Assembly: GCF_028554725.1 (NCBI RefSeq)
Contig: NC_071671.1
Coordinates: 12,064,001 to 12,128,000, forward strand
Length of the DNA stretch: 64,000 bases
From: Zeugodacus cucurbitae
Lineage: Eukaryota > Arthropoda > Insecta > Diptera > Tephritidae
Direction of reading: 5' to 3'
In this document: positions 1 to 12,310 of the stretch, in pieces
How positions within the stretch are numbered: position 1 is the first letter of the stretch
Layout of the letters: every line of letters begins with the position of its first letter
Notes under the pieces: generated by a model
Seen by the model: only the letters and a program-made list of their open reading frames with translations
Told to the model about the DNA's origin: nothing
Database searches by the model: none
Program-made: the position numbers and the translations under genes

Positions 1-2972
1 ATACAAACTGTATGCATATTAAGAAATGTTTTAGAGTCATTATTCTATGACATAACCTATATTTAACTTCAAGAGTAATCGTCTTCAAAAATGGAAAATA
101 TAATGGAGTCTTTGAATATGTATTTATTTAAGAAAAATTGATTTGTAAATAAATTGAAAATTTAGACTTTTGCCTACAAAATTTACTGAATTGCGGTCAA
201 ATTAGTTAACTCGGCTACATACATATAAGCTTTAAAAGAGACCATAAAATGTTGGCAACTTTTGCAAAAAACCTAAAACAAAATTTGTTAATATTCGCAT
301 AAGTTTATTCTTATGCAAATCGTCAGAACCTTTTTAGCTTTCCTTAAATCCTGAGTGCGGCTTTTAAAACAAACAAAACCGAATTGTTGAATTTCTTTGC
401 CTATAAATAAATAAAATCGCATCAAATATTTGCAAAATATAAACGTTAACCCTTAATAAACAACAGGCTGCAAAAAGAAAGGCAATAAGTTAAACTTGCG
501 GATGATTGGCATACAACAACACAACTCAATATGATTTGCATATATAAAACTTCCAACCTTCATTCGTGGTATATATATATATGAATACTATTTACTAATA
601 GATATTTGTGTATACATGATATATAGTAGGCCGTGTCGTGTCAATCCTTTTCGGTGACGGTGTCAGGTGATTCCCTTTGCCTGTTTGATTGTTTGCCTTC
701 CCATCACCCTCGAAACTGTCAGCTAGTCAGACAGGCTGTCTGCTGTCCTTCCGCGTCTGCCATTTTGTGGAAGACAGCGCTGAAGTGTGCTAGGTTGATA
801 TAAGTAAACTAATTTCGTTGGTAACAAGACAAATGCAAGGAGGGGTATGCAGAACAAAAATAAAAAAGTGTTTGTTAAGAGACACCCGGGCGTATGAGTG
901 ACTTTTTAATATATGTACTGCCTACGTCTGCTATTTAGTATATTTGCACTATACATATGGCAAATATACCAATTCAAAGTCTTGTGATGGGGTCTGGCTT
1001 GGCCTTAATGACAGTTGTAGTTTCTTAAAAATAATGCATTTAAATTTAAAAATCCTTTTATTATCAGTGGGAAGTACTGTTCTGATTTTTTATATTTTTG
1101 TTACATTATTATCATGAAAGGACGCCCTCATTTCAAAAATATGTATATCTTAAGGATTGATCGATATTTTCATAAGTCAAACATTTGCTCTGAGGTCTTC
1201 ATATACGATATCTGAGATCTTAGAAGGATATAGTTTGGTTTCGATCACTTTAAGATTAGAATTATCACGCATTAGAGGCAACATTTGTGCGAGGTTATAT
1301 TTCGAAATATTCAAAGGAGCTTGATGAATATATTGAAAAAAAGGAATCTGGTGTGAAAAAGTAAGGAGTCTGTTTATGGTGTCATATAGTGTCTCGTTCA
1401 TTTTCGAACTCATAGAATACTAAGAGGGACCTCCGACTGAGTTTTATAAATATATCATTATTAAGTTATTCATATTATTTATTTAACTTATTCATCATTC
1501 AATGTTCAATGTAGAGATTTTACCGTTTTCGAATAACGGTAACGAATTTTGTGGCCGTGACAACATTCTAATACCATCATTATCAGAAAACCGGTATTAT
1601 GGTTCTCGGAGCCGATCATCAGGAGCTCATATCATTCAGTCTGAGCAATTTTTTTTGATTGCATTCCAGATCAACACCCTTGTACTCTGCGCCACATGAT
1701 TGTGAGATTATAAAAATATGTTTAATTCGTTCAACTTTAACTCAATAATATAATTCATCATTCCCGCTGCACATCATTTCACATGACATGAAAAAATATG
1801 TAAACATAATTGTATATTTGCCATACCATACCAATGCGCTATCCCTTTAAGTGCTCGTTAATACGGTAATTTTTCCATAGTACACAAACACACCTTTGCC
1901 ACGCACAGTTTAGATCGTCAATCAATCGATTTAGTCGCTTAACCCGTAGGGGGTTAACCACACACACACAAAGAAGTAAATAATATACTGTGTGGTTTGT
2001 GGTGTGCGTTGCTGTCTGTCGCCCATAAGCACCTGTCAACCGAGGGCATAGTTGGGCCGCAGTTATTTAACTTGGCTGGGGTCCACGAGTTAACATCAAA
2101 CATTTGTTCATAATCTCAGCATTTCACTCACTTTACTACAGCGCCACACACATTACTGCAATTGATTGCTGCCGTTGCTCATTTCCGGTGGCTTCGACAA
2201 CGACTTTGTTGTTGTTGTTTGCATGTATTTCCCCCTTCACTTTGGTTAGGATCAAACATACTATCTGTATGTGTATTTGTTTCGTCTGCTAGGGTTGCCG
2301 TGGCAGGTTAGTGGGGTCACCCAGCGATTGCAACAGTTTTGCTTATCCTTCTCGCCTTCGGTCTTCCTTATTCGCACTGTTTGCTTGTTACCTTCCGCTG
2401 GGAAACTTATTTGTTTGGCTTTCTTGTTGTGACCCGTTTCATTTGCTGCTGGCTGTTATCTGTCGGTTTATCAGTATTTCTGTCTGTCCGTGGATTCGTT
2501 AGTATGCTCCAACCTGTAACCTGTGCTCGTTTTGGTAAATATGTTTATTAGTGTTGATGTTTCGTTGTTTTTGTAAGCGGTTTACCGTTACTGTCTGAGT
2601 AAATTTGCGCGATTTCGTTCTTGGTTTGTTTGTTGGAAATTTATGCAGTTTTGATATTTGATTTTTGTTCTCACATTGAACTTAAATTTTCTTTAAATTT
2701 GAAAGTAAATTCAAAGTAAAATATTTTCTAAGATTTAAAAGATATCTTCTGTCAAGATCTGATTAGTACAAAGCTATAAATTTCTCTCTGCCTCGCAAAT
2801 TCTCTATCTATTGCTTGCAGTCTCTCACTCTCTCTCTCTATATTTCTTTATCTAAATTTCTCTCGGCGTCTAGGATCTAATGACTTTAGCTATACATAAT
2901 CACTCTTAGAAACCGTCACGACTTTTGCCTGTATTTCACAGATATAGAGAGTAAAATTTGAAAGGAACTCTT
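1..2972. other. Non-coding AT-rich DNA
   Basis: No recognisable gene. Open frames here are below 80 codons and look like chance. The stretch holds short AT repeats near 570-600, CA-rich runs near 1965-1985, a pyrimidine-rich and relatively GC-richer block at 2040-2560, and a CT run near 2825-2845. It could be intergenic or intronic; the sequence does not say which. Confidence 0.6.
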
Positions 2973-3655
2973 TTAATGTATCGGGTTCAATTTGATTCTC
3001 TTCTTCTTGTTATAGCCGAGTCCACAACAGCGCGCCACATCCCTCCTTCTGGCAGTTTGGCGCCTATTGGTTATACCAATCGAAGCCAGGTCCCTCTCCA
3101 CCTGGTCCTTCCATCGGAGTGGAGGTTCGGGTACTGCATCGAATACTTTCAGAGCTGGAGCACTTTCATCCATTCGAACAACATGACTTAGCCAGCGTAG
3201 CCGCTGTCTTTTTATTAGCAGGACTATGTCTATGTCGTCGAATAACACATACAGGTCATCGTCTGCGGTATTCGCCGTTGCCAATGTTTAAGGGACCATA
3301 AATCTTCCGCAAAACCTTTCTCTCGAAAACTCCTAGTGCCGTCTCATCAGATGTTGACATCGTCCACGCTTCTGCACCGTAAAGTTGGACGGGAATGATG
3401 AGAGACTTGTAGAGTTTAGTTTTTGTTCGTCGAGAGAAGACTTTACTTTTCAATTGCCTACTTAGTCCATAGTAGCACCTGTTGGCAAGAGTGATTCTGC
3501 GTTGGATTTCCAGGCTGACATTGTTATTGCTGTTAATGCTGGTTCCCAAGTAGACGAAATTATCTACAACTTCAAAGTTATGACTGTCAACAGTGACGTG
3601 GGAGCCAAGACGCGAATGCGCTGACTGTTTGTTTGACGACAGGAGATATTTCGAT
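2973..3655 (-). mobile_element. RTE-like non-LTR retrotransposon, 5'-truncated 3' end (copy A)
   Basis: Decayed 3' part of a non-LTR retrotransposon, read on the minus strand in two overlapping frames (3549-3256, then 3284-2973). The first frame carries the segment after the reverse transcriptase palm, with YYGLSRQLKSKV, YGAEAWTMSTSDE and FERKVLRKIYGPLN. The second carries the C-terminal RLRWLSHVVRMDESAPALK block and PLRWKDQVERDL, typical of RTE-like elements. The catalytic YADD region is absent: the copy starts near the KYLLSS motif at about 3655, so it is 5'-truncated, as usual after incomplete target-primed reverse transcription. It closely resembles the copies at 8838-9935 and 18960-19885. 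The C terminus reads GLGYN just before an AAG-rich tail. The RTE clade assignment is from motif memory and should be tested by phylogeny. Confidence 0.75.
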
Positions 3656-4168
3656 CTCTAATTGGTCTTTGATAATTTTTATTATTCTACTATAGGTGTT
3701 CATCTACCTGTAATTTCTCCTATATTCTCTCTGGGGAAAGCAGAAAGAAGTTAGATTAGGCCGTCCAGTAGTATTCTATATAACTATAGTATCTAGACTA
3801 TTCCCATTTCTTTAGCATATATGAATTTTCTTAAAAGTTTGTACACTTCTCTGATTGCGATTAAATTCCCAACGGTTTAAGATATTCCCAACTTCTACGA
3901 GGTCTTTCAAAGCTTGTGGCTTCTTCATCTTAGTCAGTATCATTTTACAGATTTATATTTGAGCTGAAGCGTGTCCCATTTGGTAATACTTGATGTGTGA
4001 TAGAAATGACTTGTGGTTTATACACTGAATTTCGACCAAAAGTTTGAGCTTGGCCTTGTTGAGGTTGCTTTTATCCATACAAAGAGTGATCTGATATTCG
4101 TCGAGGTACCAAAGAGAGAGGTTTCACTCTACGAAAGAGTCTTTATAATAAATTTCCATTTTTGGTTT
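3656..4168. other. Non-coding DNA
   Basis: AT-rich sequence between a non-LTR relic and a MITE. I see no gene or clear repeat in it. Confidence 0.5.
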
Positions 4169-4415
4169 TATAGGTTTTCGCACACGAGTCAATTGATTTA
4201 GATCGATTAATTATACAAATGAAAAATGGTATTGTACTGCATTAATTTTTAAACGAATCAGCTGATGAAACTTTCCAACATTTTATGAACAGCAAAACAC
4301 CAAATTTATAATAGCTGATAGTTAATCGGTACCCGGCTGTGCGAAAGCCAAAAACTGATTTCTCAATTATAATCTTATTGTATTAAATTAATTTGGCTGT
4401 GCGAAAAGACTATTA
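4169..4415. repeat. MITE, 'TTTTCGCACA' family (copy 1)
   Basis: About 247 bp bounded by inverted ends: TATAGGTTTTCGCACA on the left, and a right end whose complement reads TAATAGTCTTTTCGCACAGC. The interior shares AATTGATTTAGATCGATTA, an AGCTGAT motif and TTGGCTGTGCGAAAAG with the longer copy at 44268-44649. There is no coding capacity. The ends begin with TTA/TAA-like bases, but the superfamily is not determined. Confidence 0.6.
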
Positions 4416-6224
4416 CCCACAATTCTTGTATTGTAAAAACTGAAAGAATATTGCGCAAATGAATCTATATTACTTCGGGACATAATTTCTGCAAATCAGA
4501 GAGTATGGTATGTGATGTAATGAGACATTTTAACCTACAGTGGTATTAGTCTTAAAGACCTTCTGTTATCAAGGTTTATATAATGTTCAAATCAGAACTT
4601 ATAAGCTGATCTACGGTAATGAGTCAATTTATTAAAATTTCAATGGAACAGTTAGCATCGGATTACCTATGATTCAAGGACCCAGTTTCATATCTAACGA
4701 AGTCATCGAATTGCACCATGATGTATGTATTTGTCTTATTGATCAAGAGTGGTAAGAGGTTTGAGAGTAGAAGTAGTAAGTTACTTTTAGGGCGATAACC
4801 TCACGTTTATGTCTCATTATACAGTATTCCGTTGATATTCTCGAAGTAAATTCAACAACTGATACTACTGGCTGGCGCATACTTAAGAATTCTGTTAAAT
4901 TAATAAAAAGAAGTTATGGAACCATTTCCATTGCACACACAGAGAATCACCAAAGGATCGTAAAGATTTGCATTTAAGGTATATCTTTTTGGGAAAGCTC
5001 TCACGCACTTTATTTGCGAATTTAAGACGGATTTTTTGCTCAGCTTTTATTTTTACTTTTATGGGTGCCCTCAAAATAACTTACCCCATTTCAAAGTATT
5101 ACTTCTGGCCTTGAAGGGACTTCTTATTCTAGATTGAGCAACAATGACAGCGAACTTATGCTCAGCAAAAGTTCAAAAAAGGCAAAAGTAAAATAAACCG
5201 CGAGTTTTCCTCATTTAAAGCGAGCAATCCCGTGAAAGGAAGCTTTCGCAAATTATTTGCATAAGATTATGGTACAGTAAAATTTGTTTGCCAAAGTGCC
5301 AAAAAATATGCAATACAAAATAAAATTGCAGCAAATAACGGGTGAATGGACGAGACGAGGGTGAGGGAGTAGCGGGCGGCGACAACTTGCCAGCTGAAGG
5401 AATTTAAGTATGCTCGCTGGAATTCATTGAAAAGAGTATGAAAAGAACGATCAACGGAAGGGACTGTGAAGACTCTGATGGAAATGAGAGGGCATATGAA
5501 AGCGTGGTGCGTTTGTAAATGAAACATTTTCTGCGAAAATTGCTTTGAAAACATAGTAGTGCACGAAAGAAGAGTTGAAATAATAAAGAGAATAGAAGCG
5601 TGAGTAGAGGGAGAGCAAGCGACTGTGATATGAACAGTAGTGTCAATTTGCGCGTAAAATTCAGCTGGAAGCAAAATACCCACAAATAAAAATGAATAAA
5701 TTATGGAAATCACAGGCAAAGGGGACATATGTGCCACTAGTTGCCCTATATGAGTATGAGTCGAGAGTAATGCATAATTTTTTAGTTTTCTGAAGAAATG
5801 TAAAAATTATTAAAATAAAAATCGAAAACAAAAGTGGGGCAAGTAAGTAAAAAGGGCACAAGAACAATATAGGAATGAGTAAAAGAGGACATTTCAAGGT
5901 AATAAAAAGGAAATTTGATTACAAAAAGGGGTTGATCAATGTGCATAAAAGGGACAAAAAGGGATGCAATGTGATAAAAGCAGAAAGCCTTAGATGGCTT
6001 TTATTGGCATATAATTGAGATGTTGATGAGTTGGAAAATAGAGAGTTATTGAAAGTGGAAAGAAAAGCTAATCCGATTAACGACTAGGCATATTAAATAG
6101 TTTTATACATCTTTTGAAGTTTAAATTCTCAAGGATGAAATAATATGAATTTTTTTTTCAAAATTTTTCGGAATCTCTACAAAAAGTTACATAAGAGTAA
6201 ATTTATACAATTATATCCTAATAA
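4416..6224. other. Non-coding DNA with a purine-skewed block
   Basis: No gene recognised. From about 5340 to 6060 the plus strand is strongly purine-rich (many GA, AAAG and GGGA runs). This leaves long stop-free, hydrophobic-looking frames on the minus strand, the longest being 156 codons at 5737-5267. I regard these as composition artefacts. The rest is ordinary AT-rich sequence. Confidence 0.5.
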
Positions 6225-6743
6225 CAAACAATTTTAAAAAGTCTCCAAACTCTACACAAATTTTTTTGTTAGCTGTAGCGCTTGAAACGATACTTGAAAA
6301 GTATTCTGTCAAGTTTTACAAAAATTAATCACATTTTAAGAAGTATCGAAACTCTCCACTCAACTTTAAAGCTGCTTTGGACCTTCACAAAATATAAACA
6401 AGCAATTTGATATGCTTTGAGGATATGTTTATAGACATGTAACTCATTTAAGTAAATCTCCAAAGTCTCCGTTCCAATAAAAAATTCCTTAGGATCTACT
6501 AAAAATATAAATAAACAATTTGCCATGCTTTGAGGCAATTTTTATAGAAATATAAGATATTTAAGTAAGTCTCCAAACTCTCCACTCCAACAAAAAGTTA
6601 ATGAGATCCTTTTAAACATATAAGTAAGCAATTTGCCATGCTTTCAGGCAATTTTAATAGAAATATAACACATTTAGGAAAGTCTCCAAACTCTCCACTC
6701 CACTTAAAAGTTATTCAAGTGCTTTTAAAAAGAAAAATACGTA
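6225..6743. repeat. 113-bp tandem repeat array
   Basis: Tandem array of diverged units with a period of 113 bp. The clearest unit starts are 6404, 6517 and 6630, each beginning AATTTG.YATGCTTT.AGG. Each unit holds an AAGTCTCCAAACTCTCCACT-like block and an AAAAATATAA.TAAGC-like block before the next start. At least one more degraded unit lies upstream of 6404, and perhaps another before about 6290. Minus-strand frames are shadows of the repeat. Confidence 0.8.
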
Positions 6744-8837
6744 ACTTGTATTCAGCATATTATTAATGTCAATGATTTCGCAGCAACAAGTTAACTACAT
6801 TTCCTGGCACATGCTTACATATCCGCATTAGGAGATTATCACAGTATTCTCACATCATTAAATATTTAATACAATGTGCAATGTGTGCATATAGTAATTA
6901 ATGTGTGTATGTTTGCCTGTATCCATAAGCAATTAAGCAAGGCAACAGTAGATTGTTAATATTGATTGCTTGTCATCAATAAATTATCCCGTGAGGCACA
7001 CTGTATGGATTCGGTGTTTGCATTATTGAAAAGGAAGCAATTTCGATTGCCGTAGGCTCTGCGACTGACAAATGAGTTTCAAGATAATTTCGTAGTGCTA
7101 CGAAAGTTTAATTTGTTTGTCGAAAAGCATGTGCGACAAATAATAATTACATAATATAAACATAATTACAACAAAAATTAATATAGTCAACATTTATTTT
7201 CATTTAAGGATAGGGATATCAGTAAAGGGTAATTAAATGCGTTATACGTACGTTGGATTGATGCTCTTAAGAAAGGAAGAGACAGCTCTGTAAATGTGTG
7301 GCTGTAAATAATTTCATAGCTTTGTTAGTCACTAAAAGGTCGTATAATTATTAGGCTTTACTGAAGACACTGAAGGAAAGCACTGAAGTCTTTTATGTCA
7401 TTTTAAAATGTTAGTTACGAAGTAATATGTGTGAAAATCTATGAAATCATTCCATGCCTGGTAGCTTAATATTCTCTTACCTCTCTCTACTTCCGAAAAA
7501 TGTATTTATCTCCCACTCATATTTCGTATTTCACTGCTTTAAGCTCGCGAGTTTAAAAGTGACCTTCCCTGTACAACAGCCGATTGCTCACATTTTTATG
7601 TTGAGCTACTTGACACCTCTGAGCGCTTTACTTGCAACACTAGGCCAGCTGTCTACGAAAACATTCATGAAAGTTCACTTAGCAAGCTTGATTTACGCAT
7701 TCAATAAGACTTTCTTAATTTCACTTTTCTAACACTTTTGTTTTGTCAATTTGTAGTTTCTTGACTGTACTTTACTATTTCTTATTTATTTGATTTAATT
7801 TACCGCCTTTGGCGCGAAAATCCTCGCCGACACATACTTGTCAGCGTCAAGTCAGCAGGCTTTGTGCGCCGCTTGACATTGCTATTGATGAGAACCACGA
7901 CGGTAATGACATACACAGCTACAGTAATAATCTTTCAATTTATTCACTTTTGCTTCGCTCCCATTCCTTTCACATAATTTTGCCACTTTTTTCCTCGCGC
8001 ACATATTACATCATCATCATGAGCTGCTTCATATTTCTATTAGCGGCAGAGTGCATTGCATCGCTATGTTATCATCATAAGAGCACCCGTACGCTAAGTA
8101 ACCTCCTCTACTTTGACTCAACCGTCTACCGTTATCCTCACGAAGACATCTTTCAATGCATTTTGTTGTATATGTAGTTGAGCTTTCACAAGCCTTTGCC
8201 ATTGAATTTATATTTCTTGATTGCGACGAAACACACCTCTCTCACAGCTACAGCCACAAGCATTTGCTATTGAATTTATTTTTCAGGGTTAAATTCTTTA
8301 GAATTTTCCATGAATTGCCTAGTTGCTTTGCCGCTGACACAGCCGCAAGATATTTGCTGAAGAGCTATGTAGTGCATAAGGAGATGACTTGAAGGCCTCT
8401 AAGGACATGAAGATAGTTATAGTATATACTAGATGAAACACTAAAATATATATGTACACACTCTAGTAGGAGTTGTCGAACCCGTGTGTTTCCCATAAGT
8501 ATTTTCATGTAAAAAATTTGTTTGTTCATATTCATAAAATATGCTCATTTAACTCATAGAGTGCATGGGGGATCTATCTAGATCTAGAATTCAAAGTAAA
8601 CCTTTCATATTATGAAATATCGAGAATAATGTATTTTTATACAGAAACTACTCAACTATTGGCCAGTTAGAGTCTTTATATCACAAATTACACAAATTTG
8701 ACCATAACTTTAAAGCAGTATATTTCCATTGTTTAGGTCTTAATTAGACGAAAAAAAATATATGCCATGAAAAAGTTTGCTTTCTTTATTTAGGACACCG
8801 TTTTAACGATATTTTTTAAAATATGTGGTTTTAATTT
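6744..8837. other. Non-coding DNA
   Basis: AT-rich, with no recognisable gene. Plus-strand frames at 7454-8392 (up to 122 codons) lack any family motif and sit in pyrimidine-rich sequence. A short direct repeat (TTTGCYATTGAATTTAT) occurs at about 8197 and 8261. Confidence 0.5.
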
Positions 8838-9935
8838 TTATAGGTTATAGCCGAGTCCAAAACAGCGCGCCACGTATCTCTCCTTCTGGCAGTGCGCCAA
8901 TTGGTCCTTCCATCGGACCAATTCCCTCTCCACCTGGTCCTTCCATCGGAGTGGAGGTCTCCCTCTTCCTCGGCTTCCACCAGCGGGTGCTGCATCGAAT
9001 AATTTCAGAGCTGGAGCACTTTCATCCATTCGAACAACATGACCTAGCCAGCGTAGCCGCTGTTTTTTTTATTCGCTGGACTATGTCTATGTCGTCGAAT
9101 AACACATACAGCTCATCGTTCCATCGTCTGCGGTATTCGGCGTTGCCAATGTTTAAGGGACCATAAATCTTCCGCAAAACCTTTCTCTCGAAAACTCCTA
9201 GTGCCGTCTCATCAGATGTTGACATCGTCCACGCTTCTGCACCGTAAAGTAGAAAGGAAGGAATGATGAGAGACTTGTAGAGTTTGGTTTTTGTTCGTCG
9301 AAAGAGGACTTTACTTTTCAATTGCCTACTTAGTCCATAATAGCACCTCTTGGCAAGAGTGATTCTGCATTGGATTTCCAGGCTGACATTGTTAATGCCG
9401 GTTCCCAGGTAGACGAAATTATCTACAACTTCAAAGTTATGACCGTCAACAGTGACGTGGGAGTCAAGACGCGAATGCGCCGACTGTTTGCTTGATGACA
9501 GGAGATATTTCGTCTTGTCCTCATTCACCTCCAGACCCATACGCTTCGCTTCCTTATCCAGTCTGGAAAAAGCAGAACTAACGGCGCGGGTGTTGTTTCC
9601 AATGATATAGATATCATCGGCGTACGCCAGTAGCTGTACACTCATATAGAAGATTGTACCTTCTCGGTTTAGCTCTGCAGCTCTTATAATTTTTTCCAGC
9701 ATCAGGTTAAAGAAATCACACGAGAGTGAGTCACCTTGTCTGAAACCTCGTCTGGTATCGAACGGCTCGGAGAGGTCCTTCCCGATCCTGACGGAGCTTT
9801 TGGTGTTGCTCAACGTCAGCTTACACAGCAGTATTAGTTTTGCGGGGATACCAAATTCAGACATCGCGGCATAAAGGCACCTCCTTTTCGTGCTGTCGAA
9901 AGCAGCTTTGCCACTGAATTTATACTTATTCAAAA
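8838..9935 (-). mobile_element. RTE-like non-LTR retrotransposon, 5'-truncated (copy B)
   Basis: Minus-strand relic covering most of the reverse transcriptase palm and the whole C-terminal region. The main frame (9933-9022, 303 codons) shows the AFDSTKRR motif with a catalytic Asp, the RQGDSLSCDFFN motif, YADDIYIIG with the catalytic Asp pair, and VNEDKTKYL, then the thumb and C-terminal region. It shifts frame at a T8 run (9061-9068) into 9029-8838, which carries MDESAPALKLFDAAPAGGSRG and PLRWKDQVER. A small local duplication near 8900-8945 repeats the RWKDQ coding segment. The 5' end is truncated at about 9935, so the endonuclease is missing. It is the best-preserved of the family here and is not functional. 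Confidence 0.85.
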
Positions 9936-10639
9936 TTTCTTCAAAATTACTTACAAAGAAGTAAAAAATAATTTAAAAGTGCACACTTTTACATTTTCTT
10001 TTATGTTCATTGGTACTATCTCTTAATTAACCCCAAATATAGTATTATTACTATAACTTGTACAACTTTTACGAAAAGAAGGTACTTTCCTGTCGTTTTT
10101 GTTCATAATTAATCAGACAATCATAAAATGAATTTTAGGACAAAGAATTTTTTTTTTTTTGTAGATTAGTGTTATATGTGGAATCTGGTCCAAGATAAAA
10201 GGTGAATGATCTGAAGGTGCTAGGTGCCTGGTTTGGATTATATTGTGGATTCCAAAGAACCTGCCGTAACTTTAATTGCTTCCTTCAGAAAGTCCAATTG
10301 CTTGCAGTACAGGTTACAAAGTAAGTAAGTAGGAGTGCAACCTTTTTGTTTTTGGGCTTAATTAGCACTAGATGTGTCATTTTGATGCACTAAACTTAGA
10401 CTGCTACCATGTTTCATCGTGTCGGTCAAACCATTTTGTGCTTTCAATGATGCTACTTATGTCCTTGCTTTTAATAGACATCTATACAAGGTTTGATGCC
10501 TGATGTATTTCAAGTGTTGTATGTCGGATCTGGGATAGAGCCCTAGTTCTTGTCTTGTCATGTTTTGGCCATACTTGTTTATTTATATTGCATTTCGTTG
10601 TAAGTATATGTCTATCTATTACCAGCTAATTGTTCACAT
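9936..10639. other. Non-coding DNA, possibly the 3' part of a decayed retrotransposon
   Basis: No intact frame. Because the RNase H relic at 10640-11100 reads leftward, part of this stretch may be its downstream C-terminal or 3' sequence, but I cannot align it to a known motif. A T13 run lies near 10148-10160. Confidence 0.35.
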
Positions 10640-11100
10640 TGAGTTCTCTCCTGATCGATCATAGCGGGAATGGTATTAACTCTGCTTAGAATTCTTAGAG
10701 AGAGGCTCCTGCTTTGCCAACTCGCCTACTTTTTCATTATAGAAAATGTACCTGTGGCCCGGAATCCAGAGCAAGTCTAGGTGCATTTGGCTTAATGTCT
10801 TCTCACAGTTATGGACTACGCTAGAATTAGTCATTGGCGACCAAAAGGACAGGAGTGACGCCTGTTATCTGTGTGTAAGGTTGCTTTATGTATGCTCCCC
10901 TAGTTATTCAATAGAGCTTCACAGAGTTCTGTAGACGGATAGAGGGGAAATGTCAATATTATCGGAATATACCCACGTGCCTACTCCGCATTCCATTTTG
11001 GATCCATCGGTATTGACTGGGATAGTATCCTCCTCCCCTACTATGTCAAATTATTGAAGTAATCTCTGGAAGTAACAATTTAAATCCAACTTTGCGAGAT
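10640..11100 (-). pseudogene. RNase H domain relic of a non-LTR retrotransposon
   Basis: On the minus strand the piece between about 11045 and 10945 reads NTDGSKMECGVGTWVYSDN. This is the first strand of an RNase H domain, with its catalytic Asp, in the form used by I- and R1-like non-LTR elements. Further along, at about 10780-10715, the same strand reads LLWIPGHR followed by NEKVGELAKQ, matching the family motif WVPGHxGxxGNExADxLA. Stops and frameshifts separate the pieces. The zinc-binding C terminus is not visible. This is a dead fragment; the exact clade is uncertain. Confidence 0.65.
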
Positions 11101-12277
11101 CAGACTACAATTTATTAGTTTATTTTGTGGATATTCACAATGTCCATAGTTCTTCCGGTTCCAACCACCTTTGGTCTTACGGGGGTAGCTAAAAAATGTT
11201 GGCAGTTTGTTTCGTTTATGACGTAGCATTTCGAAATCTTGTCTCTAACATTCTTGCCTCGATCAGAGAGGATTTTCATAGGTAGCGACAAAAATCTCTC
11301 TTATTAAGGTAAAATTAATAATAGAGCTTTGAAGTAAGAATAATTACGGTCTTAGTGGGGTTGGAGTCCCTACATGAATCATAAACATTTCATGAAGACA
11401 GCAGTGAGTTCCATAAATCCTACAATATCTTTTATGATTTCTAAGCGGCCTGAGTGGGGTTGTTTAACTCTCATCACAGAAGGATTGTTCTTTCAATAGT
11501 CGGCTTCCTTTTGCTTTTATAGTCTTAGTTACATAACGAAATTTTTAAGAGTAATCAACAACAACAATTACATTTATTATGACGGATTTCTTAACACTCA
11601 TCTCAAATTAAACTCCATTGAAACCTATTCCTCAACAAATTAAACACTTCGCTTCCAATGTTTATACGATTCGAATGGGCTTTGGGGGACAGCAACATAT
11701 TAATTGAGCAGCCAGTGGGCCACCGACTACGCAAATGTAAATATTGCAAATCCAATACATGATGATGGGGTATAACCGCTTGTCGGTTTACAGCAAGCTA
11801 ACAACGACTGAAGTGCGTCAATACATACTAACAAATCTACATACATAGATCTGCATTGGCCCAACGGAGTGGGTGTGTGTGTTTAGTTAAGTTCATATTT
11901 TTGTGTACATTACGGTGCATTACAGTGCATACACTTGGCCTGTAACCGCATTGTTATGTGTGAAATACCGGCGACCACAATGCAACTGACGAATAACGGT
12001 AGTTGAGGATTTACATACCGCAGCCGAAGGGATAATTGAACGCTTTAGGTTATCCCATGGACCAGAGGATGAGCGCGTGCAAAATATTTGATGTTTGTTT
12101 GTGTGTGTGTTTGTATCCTTGTGCAAATGAACGCTTCGCCCACTTGTGCACATTGCAGCCGCATTTATTAGCGCGACTTGCGGTTATTTGTTCATTATAT
12201 GCATAAGTACGTACGTGGGTGTGTATTTGTGGGTTTGGTTGCGCGGAACTTGGTTATCAAATGCTACTGTGCAGCAC
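11101..12277. other. Non-coding DNA
   Basis: No gene recognised. The stretch immediately upstream (in reading sense) of the RNase H relic may include decayed retrotransposon sequence to about 11200. From 11700 on there are GT-rich microsatellites (near 11870-11882 and 12092-12112). Confidence 0.45.
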
Positions 12278-12282
12278 CGTCG
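12278..12282. repeat. Transib target-site duplication, left (CGTCG)
   Basis: The five bases CGTCG lie directly before the left terminus CACATAAG and recur directly after the right terminus at 13978-13982. A 5-bp GC-rich duplication of the form CGNCG is the known preference of Transib transposons. Confidence 0.85.
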
Positions 12283-12310
12283 CACATAAGAGCATTTACC
12301 CTCAAAAACC
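12283..12310 (+). promoter_or_regulatory. Left terminus with RSS-like heptamer, 12-bp spacer and nonamer
   Basis: CACATAA (12283-12289), a 12-base spacer (12290-12301) and TCAAAAACC (12302-12310). The last nine bases match the vertebrate recombination-signal nonamer ACAAAAACC at eight of nine positions. The heptamer shares the essential CAC and the following A with CACAGTG. By family knowledge this would be the transposase binding and cleavage site. The functional reading is inference. Confidence 0.7.

Noticed and set aside
5267..5737. 156-codon hydrophobic frame on the minus strand
   Set aside because: It falls in the purine-skewed block; low-complexity pyrimidine codons explain both the length and the hydrophobicity, and overlapping frames are also open.
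7809..8392. Two overlapping plus-strand frames with membrane-like stretches
   Set aside because: Pyrimidine-rich AT sequence; no motif and no initiation or splice context.
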